Position numbers and translations under genes: made by a program | Assembly (NCBI GenBank): GCA_963751695.1 | Contig: CAVVVP010000009.1 | Span: 186,001-250,000, forward strand | Length of the DNA: 64,000 nt | Direction: 5' to 3' | DNA from: SZUA-22 sp963751695 | GTDB taxonomy: Bacteria > Bacteroidota > Ignavibacteria > Ignavibacteriales > Melioribacteraceae | In this document: in pieces, positions 52,240 to 63,193 of the stretch | How the letters are laid out: each line of letters starts with the position of its first letter | Position numbering within the stretch: the stretch's first letter is position 1 | The notes under the pieces: generated by a model | Database searches by the model: none | What the model was told of the DNA's origin: nothing | Seen by the model: the letters and a program-made list of their open reading frames with translations, nothing else

Positions 52240-53362
52240 TTAAAATTATTTGGGCAGCATTTGCAGATGCACCCCTAACGCCTAATTCTTCATTCACTAA
52301 ATTCAGATTATGCTTAACTTCCTCAAGTTTAACCTCATCTTTCAGAAGCGCTTTACAATAGCTAGTAATAGACTCTACATTCACATCATCCTGAATAAAC
52401 TCTTTTACAATCTCTTTACCAGCTATGATGTTTGGCATTGCAATATTGTCAATCTTAACTAATCTTTTACCTAACTCATATGTGAATTTACTAGTAGAAT
52501 AAATTGCTATAAAAGGTAGGCCAAAGAGTGCAGCTTCCAGAGTTGACGTTCCAGATTTAACAATTCCAAATTTTGAATATTTAAGCAGGTTATAAGTATT
52601 TCCCTTTACGATTCTCTGATCAGAATGCTGAATGAACTTCTGCAGAAATGATTCATCCAAATTCTCTGCACATGCAACCAAAGTTTGAAAATTGAATTTA
52701 TCCGAAAGTTCTTTCGCAGCCTCGCTCAATATTTTTAAGTGTTTTTGAATTTCATGCTTTCTGCTACCCGGCAAAATCAATAATAAATCTTGATTCTCAT
52801 CGACTCCAATTTCTTTATAGAACTCCTCTCGAGGGGTAAATTGAAAATTCTCTATTCTTTCAATCAATGGATGACCAACATAATTGACAGGAACATTGCC
52901 CTCTTCGTACATTTTTTTCTCGAATGGAAAAACTACGATCATTTTATCAACACGATCTCTAATTTTATTGATTCTTCCTTTTCTCCATGCCCATATCTGG
53001 GGAGAAATGTAATAGATAATTCTTAACCCAAGTGCTTTTAACTTTTTTGCAATTCTAAGGTTGAATCCAGGATAATCTATTAATACAGCAAGTTTAATTT
53101 TCTCTCTTTTCACTAGTTCGATAAGAGCTTTTTCAACCTTCAAAATAAATGGTAGATGTTTTAATACTTCTGCAAATCCAAGAAAAGCCATATCCTTAAT
53201 GTGATAAAGCGCATGCATTCCATTAGAGATCATCTTATCACCGCCTATCCCCAAAAATTTCAGCGAATTATCAGCTATAGATAGTTCATTGATCAATGCT
53301 GCACCATGCATATCACCAGAGGCTTCACCAGCAATCATTAATATTTTAGAATTTGAATTCAA
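52220..53362 (-). CDS. lpxB: Lipid-A-disaccharide synthase
   Basis: A 380-residue GT19 enzyme that joins UDP-2,3-diacylglucosamine and lipid X. The N-terminal KILMIAGEASGDMHGAALIN is diagnostic, followed by GIGGDKMISNGMHALYHI, LIDYPGFNLRIAKK and IYYISPQIWAWRKGRI. The nucleotide-binding C-terminal part has LLILPGSRKHEIQKHL and VKSGTSTLEAALFGLPFI. Length is normal. It overlaps the downstream acyltransferase gene by 20 bases, forming a lipid A operon. Confidence 0.97.
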   Translation of the reverse strand: MNSNSKILMIAGEASGDMHGAALINELSIADNSLKFLGIGGDKMISNGMHALYHIKDMAFLGFAEVLKHLPFILKVEKALIELVKREKIKLAVLIDYPGFNLRIAKKLKALGLRIIYYISPQIWAWRKGRINKIRDRVDKMIVVFPFEKKMYEEGNVPVNYVGHPLIERIENFQFTPREEFYKEIGVDENQDLLLILPGSRKHEIQKHLKILSEAAKELSDKFNFQTLVACAENLDESFLQKFIQHSDQRIVKGNTYNLLKYSKFGIVKSGTSTLEAALFGLPFIAIYSTSKFTYELGKRLVKIDNIAMPNIIAGKEIVKEFIQDDVNVESITSYCKALLKDEVKLEEVKHNLNLVNEELGVRGASANAAQIILNELHEV

Positions 53363-53381
53363 TAAAGTTCCTTAATTCTCT

Positions 53382-54086
53382 CTAACCTTGAGCATAAACA
53401 GCCTTACGCTTTAGTTCGGCTTGATGTCGTTTCTTAATACGTTTCTTACCAAGCAAGTTCTCAATTCTTGGTATAATATCTTTGAACGTTCTAAATGGAT
53501 AATACGATATCCTATTTTTTTCACAGAACTTTAGTAGAGTTCGTTTTGCAAAGATGTAATCTGTGTATTGTGCTGGACATGTGTCCGAAAGTCCGTCACC
53601 AATGTAAATAGTTATATCCTCATCACTGCTATTATTTAAAATGTGGTTGCGTTTACAATTTGCGCAAGTCTTACATTCCTCATCCCTATAAGGAAATGAA
53701 GGTATCATTCTGCTGTTTTCCGTAAACTCCAACTTGTTTGTATAGACTTTCAGATGAGTTAAATTATTATTCTTCAATATTCTCTCAATATAATAATCTA
53801 AACCATCGCTCAAGACAGTTAGATCGATATTGTTTTCCTTACATAAATTTAAAAATTCAAAAAAGCCATCTTCAATCTCCATGGAATCAACAAAATCATC
53901 CATTTCAGATTTTTTAATATCGGGCAATGTTTCAAATAATTCTTCCCAAAATGTTGCAGAAGATATATTCCCAGCTATCCAGCGATCAGCGATCTCATTT
54001 ATAATTTCTTGATCCCCAAATTCCATGAAGAGAGAATCTCCAACATCCTGTTTTGCAATTGTACCGTCGAAATCCACAAATATTTT
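53382..54086 (-). CDS. MtnX-like HAD-IB phosphatase
   Basis: A protein of about 234 residues. The HAD motifs are visible: motif I FVDFDGTIAKQDVGDS, motif II LTVLSDGLDYYIERIL, and motif III/IV IYIGDGLSDTCPAQ. The YRDEECKTCANCKR segment fits the MtnX group (2-hydroxy-3-keto-5-methylthiopentenyl-1-phosphate phosphatase of methionine salvage), though no other salvage gene is here. The tail is basic (RIKKRHQAELKRKAV). I chose the ATG at 54086 because the catalytic motif follows directly; GGAGG before TTG codons at 54110-54113 makes a start nine residues earlier just as possible. It lies directly after smc. Confidence 0.82.
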   Translation of the reverse strand, partial: KIFVDFDGTIAKQDVGDSLFMEFGDQEIINEIADRWIAGNISSATFWEELFETLPDIKKSEMDDFVDSMEIEDGFFEFLNLCKENNIDLTVLSDGLDYYIERILKNNNLTHLKVYTNKLEFTENSRMIPSFPYRDEECKTCANCKRNHILNNSSDEDITIYIGDGLSDTCPAQYTDYIFAKRTLLKFCEKNRISYYPFRTFKDIIPRIENLLGKKRIKKRHQAELKRKAVYAQG

Positions 54087-54102
54087 CATAGTTTGATCAA
54101 GA

Positions 54103-57100
54103 TTAGACAACAATATCCTCCGTAAATCTTACACCAGCAAGTTTTGAGATACCTTCTTCCTGCATTGTAACTCCATACATTGTTTCTGCAGCGTTCATAG
54201 TCCTTTTATTGTGAGTAACAATAATGAACTGAGTGTTGTCATTAAAGTCCTGAAGCAGCTTACAGAATCGATCTATATTTGCATCATCCAATGGAGCATC
54301 AACTTCGTCCATTATACAGAATGGAGATGGTTTTACAAGATATATTGCAAAAAGCAATGCTGTGGCTGTAAGTGTTTTCTCCCCACCAGATAACTGTTCA
54401 ATTGATGTTGGCCTTTTTCCCTTTGGTTTTGCAGTGATCTCAATTTTTGCTTCGAGAGGATCAACACCTTCTTGAAGCAATAAGATCGGCTTCGTCACCT
54501 TCATCAAATAGGGAAGTAAAAATCTTCTTGAAGTTCTCTCTTATCTGTTCGAATGTTTCAACGAAAATAGTTTGAGCTGCTTGGTTAATTTCGTTGATAG
54601 TATGTGCTAAATCTTTTTCAGAATCTAAAAGGTCATCTCTTTGTTTGAGAAGGAAATCTAATCTCTCCTTTTCTTCTTCATATTCGGTGTAGGCCAGCAG
54701 ATTAACGGGACCGAGATTTTTAACTTGCTGTTTAAGTGAGTGAACTTCAGAAGAAACTTCTCTGAAATTAAATTCCTCGAAATCTTCGAATTCTTTAAAT
54801 TCCAGTTTGATTGAATATTCTTCATCTATATGCTCGGTCAAATTTTCTAATCGCAAAGTATTTTCATTTATTTTTACTTCTGAAGCATGTATCTTATCTG
54901 ACAATTGCTGTCTTTGATGTCTAAGTGAACTTAGCTCTTCTTCAAGATGGGTTGATTGATTTTTTAATTCTTGTAATCTTTCTTTAATTTCTCTTTCATC
55001 ATTTTCAAGCTGTTCTCGTTCAGCCCTTAATTCACCTAAAACCCATTCATTGTCGGCAATAATACCTTGCAGACTTTCCATTTCTTGTTCGGTGTTAGCA
55101 ATGGCACTATTGCGTTTTGAAATTGAGCTTTCAATTTTGACTTTATTATCCTCGAGGTGGATAATTGACTCTCTAGTGTTCTGAAGTTGCCCGCGTAATC
55201 GCTCTAGTTCAAGTTTGCTCTGATTAAAAACTTCGAATTGATCGTTAAAAATTGCTTCTTTCTCTATCTGTTCACTGAGTTTGAAATCTAGTGATGACTG
55301 AACTTCATTTTTCTCATTATTTAGCGATGACATTTCATTTTGTAGTTCATCCAATAAATTATTTTGATTGAATGACTCTGAAACAATATCATTTATCTTG
55401 TTTTGTGCATTTTCAATCTCTTCATTGGACTTGTTTTTTTCAAACTCAATTTGAGATATTTGTTTTTCAATGTTGTTAATTTCATTTAAAAGTGTTCTAC
55501 TTTGATCAGAAAGATCCCTTAGATTTATTGAGTTAATTCTCTCTTCTGTTTCGGTAATTTCAGTAGAAACACGTTTTAGGGTTTCTTCATTTTTGGGGAA
55601 CTCATTTTTAAGATCATCTAAAAGTTTTTTTCTGCCGAATAAAGTTTCGTCAAGTTGAGGAAGTGAACCAGCTTCCACCACACCACCAGCATGAACTAGA
55701 TCGCCCTCAGTTGTAACAAATGAAAAATGAGAATATTTTTCGTTTAGTTGAATTGCTGACTCAAGATTTTTTGTTACAGCAACATCAATAAGTAAGTTTG
55801 AAAAATATGGTTTCCATTTGTCAGAAGTTTCTACAAGATCAGAAGCCCAACTAATAAATTTAATTTCCTTAGCTAACTTTTTAGCTTTTCTTTTTTTATC
55901 ATATTCTCCAAGTTTGGAGAGTAAACCCTTTGTTGATTTACCATTTTTTAGCAGATAAAATGAGGCTTTACCTAGGTCATACTTTTTTAGATATTCAACA
56001 GCACTCTGAAGATCAGTAATATGTTCAATGAAAAGGTTATTGAGATAATTTTTCAGTGCGGCATTAAGAGCAAGCCGATAGTCTTCACTTGTGTTACCAA
56101 CATCTGCAACAATAGTTCTATCATTTTTTGTCCAGCTGCTGTTCTCTAAAAGAACTTTGGAACCTTGTGAAACCCCCTCTAAATTATCAATTAGTGATTG
56201 GATCAACTCGATCTTATTTCTTATTCCAGCAAGAACATTTCTTCCTTCCAACTCCTCTTTTTGATGTTTATTGAGCTGTTCTTCAAGTCTTTTTCGTTCA
56301 TCTTCCTTTGCAGTATATTCAGCATCTGATTCAGCAATTTGTCTATGAACATCATCTTTTTCTTGAGTTAATTCTTCAAGGTAACCGACAGTTTTTGCAA
56401 TGTTGCTAGTTGTCTTCTGAATAAATTCCTCTAGTCGACTTATTTCACTATTGTATTTTTCTGCTAATTCTTTTGTGTTATTAATTCTATTTTCATGGAG
56501 TGTGATTCTTTTTTCAATATTTCCGAGTTTTTCAGTTTCAATTTTTACAAGTTCTTTATACTTTTCCAATTCCTCTCGCTTGAAATCAATATCAGATCTT
56601 CCACCCTCTATTTGTGCTTCTTTTTCTTTGATCAGATTTTCGTATTCGTAAAGTTTATGACTATTATCAGCGATACTTTCATGATTTTCCGTGATTTGGT
56701 GATTTAGTTCATCAATTTCAGAATTATAGTTTTCAATATTTCTTCTTAAAACTTTGTCACGTTCTTGAGCAACGGAAATGTTTCTTTCTTTATCATGAAG
56801 TTTATTTGTATTTACAGAGAGTTCTTCTCGTTTAGAACTAAGCTCGCTTTCAATTGAATAAATTTTCTCTCTGAAAGAGATCAATTCATTTTCAGTTTTC
56901 CTTGTATTCTGATCGATCTCTTCTTTCTGGGCATCATATTCACCCTTGCTTGACTGGAGGTAGGTCAACTCTGAAGTCATTTTCGAGAATTCACGCTCCG
57001 CAAGGTCCAATTCTTTTTCTTTAAGAACCGATTGAACCTGGTTAAATTTATCAGCTTTTTTTGCCTGTCGATAGAGGGAATTAACTGTCTTCTGAACTTC

Positions 57101-57688
57101 TGACACAATATCATTTACTCTGGTTAAGTCACTTTTGACTTCATCAAGTCTTTTTAGAGTAAGACGTCTTCTAAGTTTGTATTTATTAACACCAGCAGCT
57201 TCTTCAAATAGATGTCTTCTTTCATCAGCTTTACTGCTGAGTATAGTTTCCACCATTTTTAATTCAATAACAGAATAGGCGTTAGCACCCATTCCGGTAT
57301 CCATAAAAAGATTTGTAATATCTTTTAGTCTGCAAATGTTGTTATTTAAAAGGTATTCACTCTCTCCTGATCGGAAAATTCTTCGAGTGATTGTGACCTC
57401 GGAATATTCCGTTGGCAAGATACCTTTATCATTTACAAGAGTAAGAGAGATTTCTGCCATTCCCATCGGCTTACTTTTTCGTGTTCCGTTGAAGATAACA
57501 TTTTCCATTTTATCACTACGAAGTGTGCTGCTTTTCTGTTCGCCTAGCACCCATCTAATTCCATCAATAATATTAGTTTTACCGCATCCGTTTGGTCCAA
57601 CGATACCAGTAATTCCACTATTAAAGTTTATTGAGGTTTTATTTGCAAAAGATTTAAAACCAAATATTTCAAGCTTAGATAGATACAA
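54103..57688 (-). pseudogene. smc: Chromosome segregation protein SMC, split by a one-base frameshift
   Basis: Two frames together encode a complete SMC of about 1,195 residues. The first (57688-54461) holds the N-terminal ATPase half with Walker A GPNGCGKTNI (residues 31-40), a long coiled coil, a hinge (about residues 510-680) and the second coiled coil up to FDEGDEADLI. The second frame (from about 54507 to 54103) supplies the signature LSGGEKTLTATALLFAIY and Walker B CIMDEVDAPLDD. One extra base near 54476-54486 causes the break; removing a G from ATTGCTT would give ADLILQEGVDPLEA, as expected for the family. SMC is normally indispensable for fast growth, so a sequence error is the likeliest cause. 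Confidence 0.9.
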
Positions 57689-57698
57689 TCAGAAAATC

Positions 57699-60242
57699 CT
57701 ACATTTGTTTAAATTGGTAAAAGGTATTAGTGATATAATCAAATGTGGAGTATGATAATTGGAAATATGATAATATGCCCCCTATAAGAATGATCAAGAT
57801 AACAATCGTATAAAAATAAACTCTGAATGACCCAACATCAAAAATTACATAGATACCCTTAAGTAATCTTTGGAATGTCCAGATGAAATACAAAAACAAG
57901 AATGCAAAAAGATAAAGAGTAATTATCTCCGCTTCCAAAATTCGATATAATACCATTGTTAATGGCAGCAGAATTACAACGGGTAGAAAAGCCCAGACAA
58001 TGGTGAATACAATATTTCTGTAATAAATTTTTGTTCTTATAAAAAATGATGCCCACTTAATGATAAGACTAACTATTACTAAATCAATGGCAGTAAGAAT
58101 AAAGAGTAAAAAGAAAGCCTCTATTGGATTCCATGCAAAATAGCTAACGAAATCAATAATTGCTGGATTTCCAAAAGCTATTAATACTTTGTCAAAAAAT
58201 AGATTTGTACGTAAGTAGAAGAAAAGATTATTAAGAAGCAGAGCATGTGCACCAAGTAGAATAACTAGAAGAATTGCAGTATGTACTCCAGACATAATGC
58301 GGTGATCTCTTATATCTGCAAAAAAATTATATGGTCTAAGAAGTGCTCTCATCGCATCTTCACGGAATTTCTTTTTTGAGTTTACTAAGACACCCATAAA
58401 GATAGAGAGAGCAAGACCCATGAAGATAAAGAAAAGAGGTGCATCTTCTTCCTTGCTTCCAAGTGGGATTGTTATTCTGTTCGATTTCTCAAGTTTGGAT
58501 TGAATAACATTATAACCAATTCGGTTAATATTTCTATCCGCCCCTAATATTCCAATCTGATAAAAATTATTGGGTGAAAATTTTGAATAGAGAGAGTTAA
58601 AGTCACCATAAAAGTCGAACATAGAATTAATAAAAAAGCCTGTAAGTTTGGAAGTTCTGTAAAGATCGATAGTTTCCTCAAAAAACTTGGCTTGTCCTTC
58701 GATTGAGAATTTATTCAGATACCCGTTCGTATTCCCATTATATGATGGATAAGTTGCACTGCTTATAAATACCCGATGATTTCCAAGGATAGAAACGGAA
58801 TTCTCAATATTTCTTGTAACTGAGCTCATATCTGGTGAGAAAAGTTCAACGCCATAAAGATCAAGATTTTCGATCTGGTTTTCCGGAAAGCCGATGAACG
58901 AAGCATATGATATTTTCTGCTCATTTGAAATAAACTCAGCTAGCTCTGAAATAAATTCTGACTGAGGAGTTGAATCGGCGATGTATCCGCTTCCTAATCC
59001 AATACCTAATACAGATTTGTGTTTTTCATATGCTCTATAAAGATCTTTGAAGTAATCAATCGCGCGATCTTTAAAATTACTATCATTTGTAAAATTAGCG
59101 GGTACCGAGTTTAGAGGAATTTCGATGAATGCAAATAGTCCAAGCTTCTGACAGATATCTAATGCAAATGGATGTGGAGTGTCACCTGAAAATCTGACGC
59201 TGTTAACTCCCATATTTTTAATTATATTAAGATCCTCTTTCAAATTCTGATAACCAATAAGACTACCGAGTTTTTCATCAGAAATTATATATGAGACCCC
59301 TTGAAATGTAATCTCCTTTGAGTTTAATTTGAAACCGCTCTCACTTTCTTCAAATGTAAAAAGAGCAAGATTCTTTTCAATTTCATCAACAACCGAATCA
59401 TTTTTTGTCAGCTGAAAATTTGCAGTATAAAGATTTGGAGTCTCTGGTGACCAAAGATTAATATCTCTAAGGTTTATATTATGACTTGCCAACTTCTGAG
59501 TTTTATCTGGTACCAACTTCCGTTCATAAACCAGGTTACCCAAATTATCAACCAAAGTAACCGCCAATCGGTATTTTGGTCTATCTTTTTTCTCGTAAAT
59601 GTAATTGAAAGAAAAATCGAAATTAAGATTTGCTCTAGTAAGACTGCTATTAAATTCCGCTGAATAATCCAGTAGTTCAACATGTTCTTTCGGAATAATT
59701 TCTAAAAAAACTTCTCTAAGAATTCCACCCGAATGTTTAGGAAGTAAAAAACGCTGATGCAGCGGTATTGTAGATTTTGAATCTAGTTCATCTATTATCT
59801 TTAATGTTATAACATTATTGTTTTCGATATTTATCAATTCACTTGGAAGATCGAGTGTAAAAGGTATATTTCCACCAGTTTTCTTTACGAGAATAAGATC
59901 ATTAAGGTAAATATCCACTAAATAAGAGATACCCATAAAATGGATTCTAAAGAAATTATATTCAAGTAGATCTGGTTGAATATCAAGTGCTTTTTCGTAA
60001 ATAATTGTACTACCCGACTTAAAGGAAGAAGGAACATTTACAAGAACGCTCGTTTCCTTAGAATCTTCAACATAAACATTCCAGTCATTATTTAGGGGAA
60101 TATATGTTCTGGTTGAGGTATTTGCATAATTTACAGTATCAGTTGAGTATGAGATGTCCAGAGGTAATTCTTTAATCGTAATTTGAGAGAAAACAGAAGA
60201 TGAAACGAAGAAAAGAAATAAACAAGACAAGTATTTTTTCAT
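57699..60242 (-). CDS. GH2-like beta-galactosidase-fold protein fused to a membrane domain
   Basis: An 847-residue protein. Signal peptide (residues 1-20), then sugar-binding and immunoglobulin-like domains of glycoside hydrolase family 2 (about 45-300; SGGILREVFLEI, NLWSPETPNLYTANFQL), then a TIM-barrel-like part (MGVNSVRFSGDTPHPFALDI, about 340-560). Where active GH2 enzymes have the acid/base NE pair, this protein reads VLGIGLGSGY, so catalysis looks lost. Residues about 600-847 form six or seven membrane helices (FFIFMGLALSIFMGVLV, AILLVILLGAHALLLNN, FLLFILTAIDLVIVSLIIKW), with a Yip1-like look. It may be a membrane-anchored carbohydrate sensor. It is immediately upstream of smc (ten bases). 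Confidence 0.75.
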   Translation of the reverse strand: MKKYLSCLFLFFVSSSVFSQITIKELPLDISYSTDTVNYANTSTRTYIPLNNDWNVYVEDSKETSVLVNVPSSFKSGSTIIYEKALDIQPDLLEYNFFRIHFMGISYLVDIYLNDLILVKKTGGNIPFTLDLPSELINIENNNVITLKIIDELDSKSTIPLHQRFLLPKHSGGILREVFLEIIPKEHVELLDYSAEFNSSLTRANLNFDFSFNYIYEKKDRPKYRLAVTLVDNLGNLVYERKLVPDKTQKLASHNINLRDINLWSPETPNLYTANFQLTKNDSVVDEIEKNLALFTFEESESGFKLNSKEITFQGVSYIISDEKLGSLIGYQNLKEDLNIIKNMGVNSVRFSGDTPHPFALDICQKLGLFAFIEIPLNSVPANFTNDSNFKDRAIDYFKDLYRAYEKHKSVLGIGLGSGYIADSTPQSEFISELAEFISNEQKISYASFIGFPENQIENLDLYGVELFSPDMSSVTRNIENSVSILGNHRVFISSATYPSYNGNTNGYLNKFSIEGQAKFFEETIDLYRTSKLTGFFINSMFDFYGDFNSLYSKFSPNNFYQIGILGADRNINRIGYNVIQSKLEKSNRITIPLGSKEEDAPLFFIFMGLALSIFMGVLVNSKKKFREDAMRALLRPYNFFADIRDHRIMSGVHTAILLVILLGAHALLLNNLFFYLRTNLFFDKVLIAFGNPAIIDFVSYFAWNPIEAFFLLFILTAIDLVIVSLIIKWASFFIRTKIYYRNIVFTIVWAFLPVVILLPLTMVLYRILEAEIITLYLFAFLFLYFIWTFQRLLKGIYVIFDVGSFRVYFYTIVILIILIGGILSYFQLSYSTFDYITNTFYQFKQM

Positions 60243-60306
60243 AATTTTGGACTATTTACTAAAAAAATGACAATTGCAAATATACTAAAGAAAGGAGGCG
60301 AAATCA

Positions 60307-60360
60307 ATGAGAAAATCAGCTAATTTCATTCAAAATAAGGATTTATGGAGGTTTTATTAA
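60307..60360 (+). CDS. Possible 17-residue leader peptide
   Basis: A short frame (MRKSANFIQNKDLWRFY) has a strong ribosome binding site AAAGGAGG eight bases upstream, better than most genes here. It lies about 125 bases before the lipoprotein gene at 60485. It could be a regulatory upstream ORF or chance. No codon bias argument is possible at this length. The rest of 60243-60484 is AT-rich and contains the site GGAGG before the lipoprotein start. Confidence 0.3.
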   Translation: MRKSANFIQNKDLWRFY

Positions 60361-60484
60361 GATTGATAATTGTGATTTAAATCATAGGATTTTTTAACAG
60401 AGAATATTATTTTATTTACTAAAAAATATAAAGACATCGTAATTTCTTAATAAAGAATCTAAATATTCAATTTTCGGAGGTTTT

Positions 60485-63142
60485 GTGGTACAGAAAAAAT
60501 CTTTATTCGTCAGAGTCTTTACTTCAAATATCATTTTATTTTTATTTACATTTCTTTTATTCCAAACCTGCTCGGATAATAATTCTCCCACGGAACCACC
60601 CGTGAACAACACTTCTTCATCAGGTGCAATTTCAACTGGTGAAGTTATACAGGAAACCTCAAAAAACATTGGAACTGAGGGTGGGACGGTAGAAGTTACT
60701 AACTCAGATTCTCCAATAAACGGATTGAAAATTACAGTTCCACAAAAAGGGTATAACGAGACACGTAATTTTACTATTTCTTATGCACCGATAACTAGTC
60801 ATACATTGGGAGAAAATTTCAAACCCATATCTCCAATGATCTCAATTAAAAACGGGGGAGACTATTCAGAAATGCCCATGTCGATAAAGGTCCCAATTAA
60901 AAAGGAAATTGATGAATTTGCAGTGGGTATTTTATATGATGAAATAACTGGAAAAATTGAAGTACTTCCAACTATTGCACAAGATGAATCATCAATTACA
61001 GTTAATACCAGGCATTTTGCAACCTCAACCATCTCAAGAGGAACAACATTAAAGAAAGGGATGGATGGATCAAGCCTGGGTAACTTAGTAATATCTTCCC
61101 TTAAAGAAAGTATACTTTCCGGACAAGCTGTTGTTAGTTCAGGCTTTACACCTGGTGTTGATGATTGGGAATTCCCAAATTTCGGCTCTTATATTGCTCC
61201 AAAAGGTCATTGCGCTGGTCAAAGTATAACAGCAATGTGGTATTATTACGAAAAAACATTAAAAGGTGAACCCTCTCTTTTTCACAGGTTCGACAAAATT
61301 AATAATAGCACAAATCCAAAATTATTATGGCAGGATAATCCAAGAGGTTACCGTTTTGCTTCAATTATTCACAAAGAATTAGACCAGAGTGATATTATGA
61401 CGAGTCTAACCATTCAATCATATATCCATTCTGTAACATGGAAAACATTTATAGCTGCAATGCTATTAACAGGTGAACCTCAATTTGTGGGTATTATGGG
61501 AGATGGGGGACATGCTTTAATTGTGTATAAAATAAATGTTACCGAAGGAAAGATGTATATAGCAGATCCTAATTACCCTAATAATAGATACATAGATGGG
61601 ACTGAGACCATAAGAACTATTACTTACTCAAACGGAAAGTTTAATCCTTATAAATCTTATGCGAAAGTTGGGACTGAAGAAGAAGTGTATGACAAAATAG
61701 CTTTCTATGGCAAAACTTCATTTATTGAATGGCCCCAAATTGCAAAGCGTTATGCAGAAATGGAAACAGAACAAATAGGAAATGATAGATTTCCAGAATA
61801 TGAGCTAAAGCGAATAGGTCCATATGGTCCATTACCTATTTGGAAAACAGTGAAAACAGATACGTCTACAAATAATATATTTGCACAGTCGTATGATATC
61901 CCATACTATTTATCCGGAACTGATCATTATCAAGCGGTACATAGTTATAATGCAACAACAGGCGAAAAAATTGCATCTTATGCAGCAAATGGGATGCTTT
62001 CTGTTCAACTTAGTCCTGGTAAAAATACAATAGGTTTTTACGTTTTGGGTGCCACAGAGGTAGAGTGGGAATATCTTGATTTTAAGTGGGTTGACTGTTA
62101 TTACACGAAACTTTCAATTGAACCCAATCCCCCTATTGGTAAACCAAATGAAGAATGCAAGTTTACTGCTTTTTCAAATGGAACTGCACTGAAAGGAAAC
62201 TCAAAATACGTTTGGATCTTCGGTGATAATACGGATAATGTAACTATTTTAAACGATAGCACGGTTACGCACGTTTTTAAGGAAGCAGGAACATACGAGG
62301 TTGAAGCTAGATATATTGAAAATAGCACTAATATATGGCTTAATTTAGAAACTATTAGTTATGACGTAGAAGAAGACATTCCGACAATTTCAGACATAGC
62401 TCCCAATATAGCTAAAGTAGGTGAGGTTGTACACATTAATGGAAGGAACTTCGGTACATCACAAAATAACAGCGAAGTTTGGTTCTCAGCAGCAAAAGCT
62501 TTGGCATCAGATATTGTTTCTTGGGGTGATACTCAGATAGATGTTAAAGTTCCTGAAGGTGCAGTAACTGGAGACGTACATATTGTTGTTGATGGTGAAG
62601 AGAGTAATTATGTTAGTTTTACGGTAGAAGAAGAAAGCGATCCTAATGACGGTTATTGGGTTCTGTATGACACGAAGGAAATTAACGGATGCTCTTGGTA
62701 TGAATCTGAATGTTGGCCTTTAGAAGACTGTTCTGGAAGTGCCGGAAATTATTCAATAACCATAGGGTCGAGTACATGCAGTAATACATCTGGTTGGTCA
62801 GGTTCCGGGAGTTATACATTACCACCTTCGCAATTCATACCTGGTGATACCTTAACTTTTGAGACAACTGCAAGCGGTTCGGGATATACAAGAGTAGATA
62901 TTTGTTATTATGCTGATATAGAAAATATGTCTTTTGATGAGTATGGATACAATACAGGGGATTCGCCTAGTCGGTGTGATAAAATAGTTAGTTGCTGGGA
63001 GAATTCATCTCCCGCTATAGGAAAATATAAAATATCTGAGTATCCTGACAAAGATGGAGCCCTTTTAGTAGAAGGTAGTGGATCCATAGGAACTCGTGAT
63101 ACTTCGAGGCGTTATTTCTTTTTATATAAATGGCAGGAATAA
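60485..63142 (+). CDS. Large lipoprotein with a papain-like cysteine peptidase domain, PKD and IPT/TIG domains
   Basis: An 885-residue surface lipoprotein. The lipobox FQTC follows a long hydrophobic leader. Residues about 60-180 resemble a ZU5-type domain (GTEGGTVEVTNSDSPINGLK, then strands and NTRHFATSTI). Residues about 225-400 have the layout of a C39/papain-like peptidase: Cys243 in KGHCAGQSITAMWYYYE, His343 in GDGGHALIVYKI and Asp361 in YIADPNYP. A PKD-like domain (about 540-625, WIFGDN then TVTHVFKEAGTYEVEA) and an IPT/TIG domain (about 632-715, IAPNIAKVGEVVHINGRNFG) follow, with a cysteine-rich C-terminal domain. The start is GTG at 60485 with GGAGG five bases before it. Its leader is closely related to that of the gene at 63494. 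Confidence 0.75.
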   Translation: MVQKKSLFVRVFTSNIILFLFTFLLFQTCSDNNSPTEPPVNNTSSSGAISTGEVIQETSKNIGTEGGTVEVTNSDSPINGLKITVPQKGYNETRNFTISYAPITSHTLGENFKPISPMISIKNGGDYSEMPMSIKVPIKKEIDEFAVGILYDEITGKIEVLPTIAQDESSITVNTRHFATSTISRGTTLKKGMDGSSLGNLVISSLKESILSGQAVVSSGFTPGVDDWEFPNFGSYIAPKGHCAGQSITAMWYYYEKTLKGEPSLFHRFDKINNSTNPKLLWQDNPRGYRFASIIHKELDQSDIMTSLTIQSYIHSVTWKTFIAAMLLTGEPQFVGIMGDGGHALIVYKINVTEGKMYIADPNYPNNRYIDGTETIRTITYSNGKFNPYKSYAKVGTEEEVYDKIAFYGKTSFIEWPQIAKRYAEMETEQIGNDRFPEYELKRIGPYGPLPIWKTVKTDTSTNNIFAQSYDIPYYLSGTDHYQAVHSYNATTGEKIASYAANGMLSVQLSPGKNTIGFYVLGATEVEWEYLDFKWVDCYYTKLSIEPNPPIGKPNEECKFTAFSNGTALKGNSKYVWIFGDNTDNVTILNDSTVTHVFKEAGTYEVEARYIENSTNIWLNLETISYDVEEDIPTISDIAPNIAKVGEVVHINGRNFGTSQNNSEVWFSAAKALASDIVSWGDTQIDVKVPEGAVTGDVHIVVDGEESNYVSFTVEEESDPNDGYWVLYDTKEINGCSWYESECWPLEDCSGSAGNYSITIGSSTCSNTSGWSGSGSYTLPPSQFIPGDTLTFETTASGSGYTRVDICYYADIENMSFDEYGYNTGDSPSRCDKIVSCWENSSPAIGKYKISEYPDKDGALLVEGSGSIGTRDTSRRYFFLYKWQE

Positions 63143-63193
63143 AAGTTAAACTGTAATAATTAATAATTTTCGCAATTATTTTTAAGCGATCAA

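Noticed and set aside
54461..54507. Programmed frameshift in smc
   Set aside because: No heptameric slippery run or downstream stimulatory structure is obvious, and one base deletion restores a normal sequence. An error is simpler.
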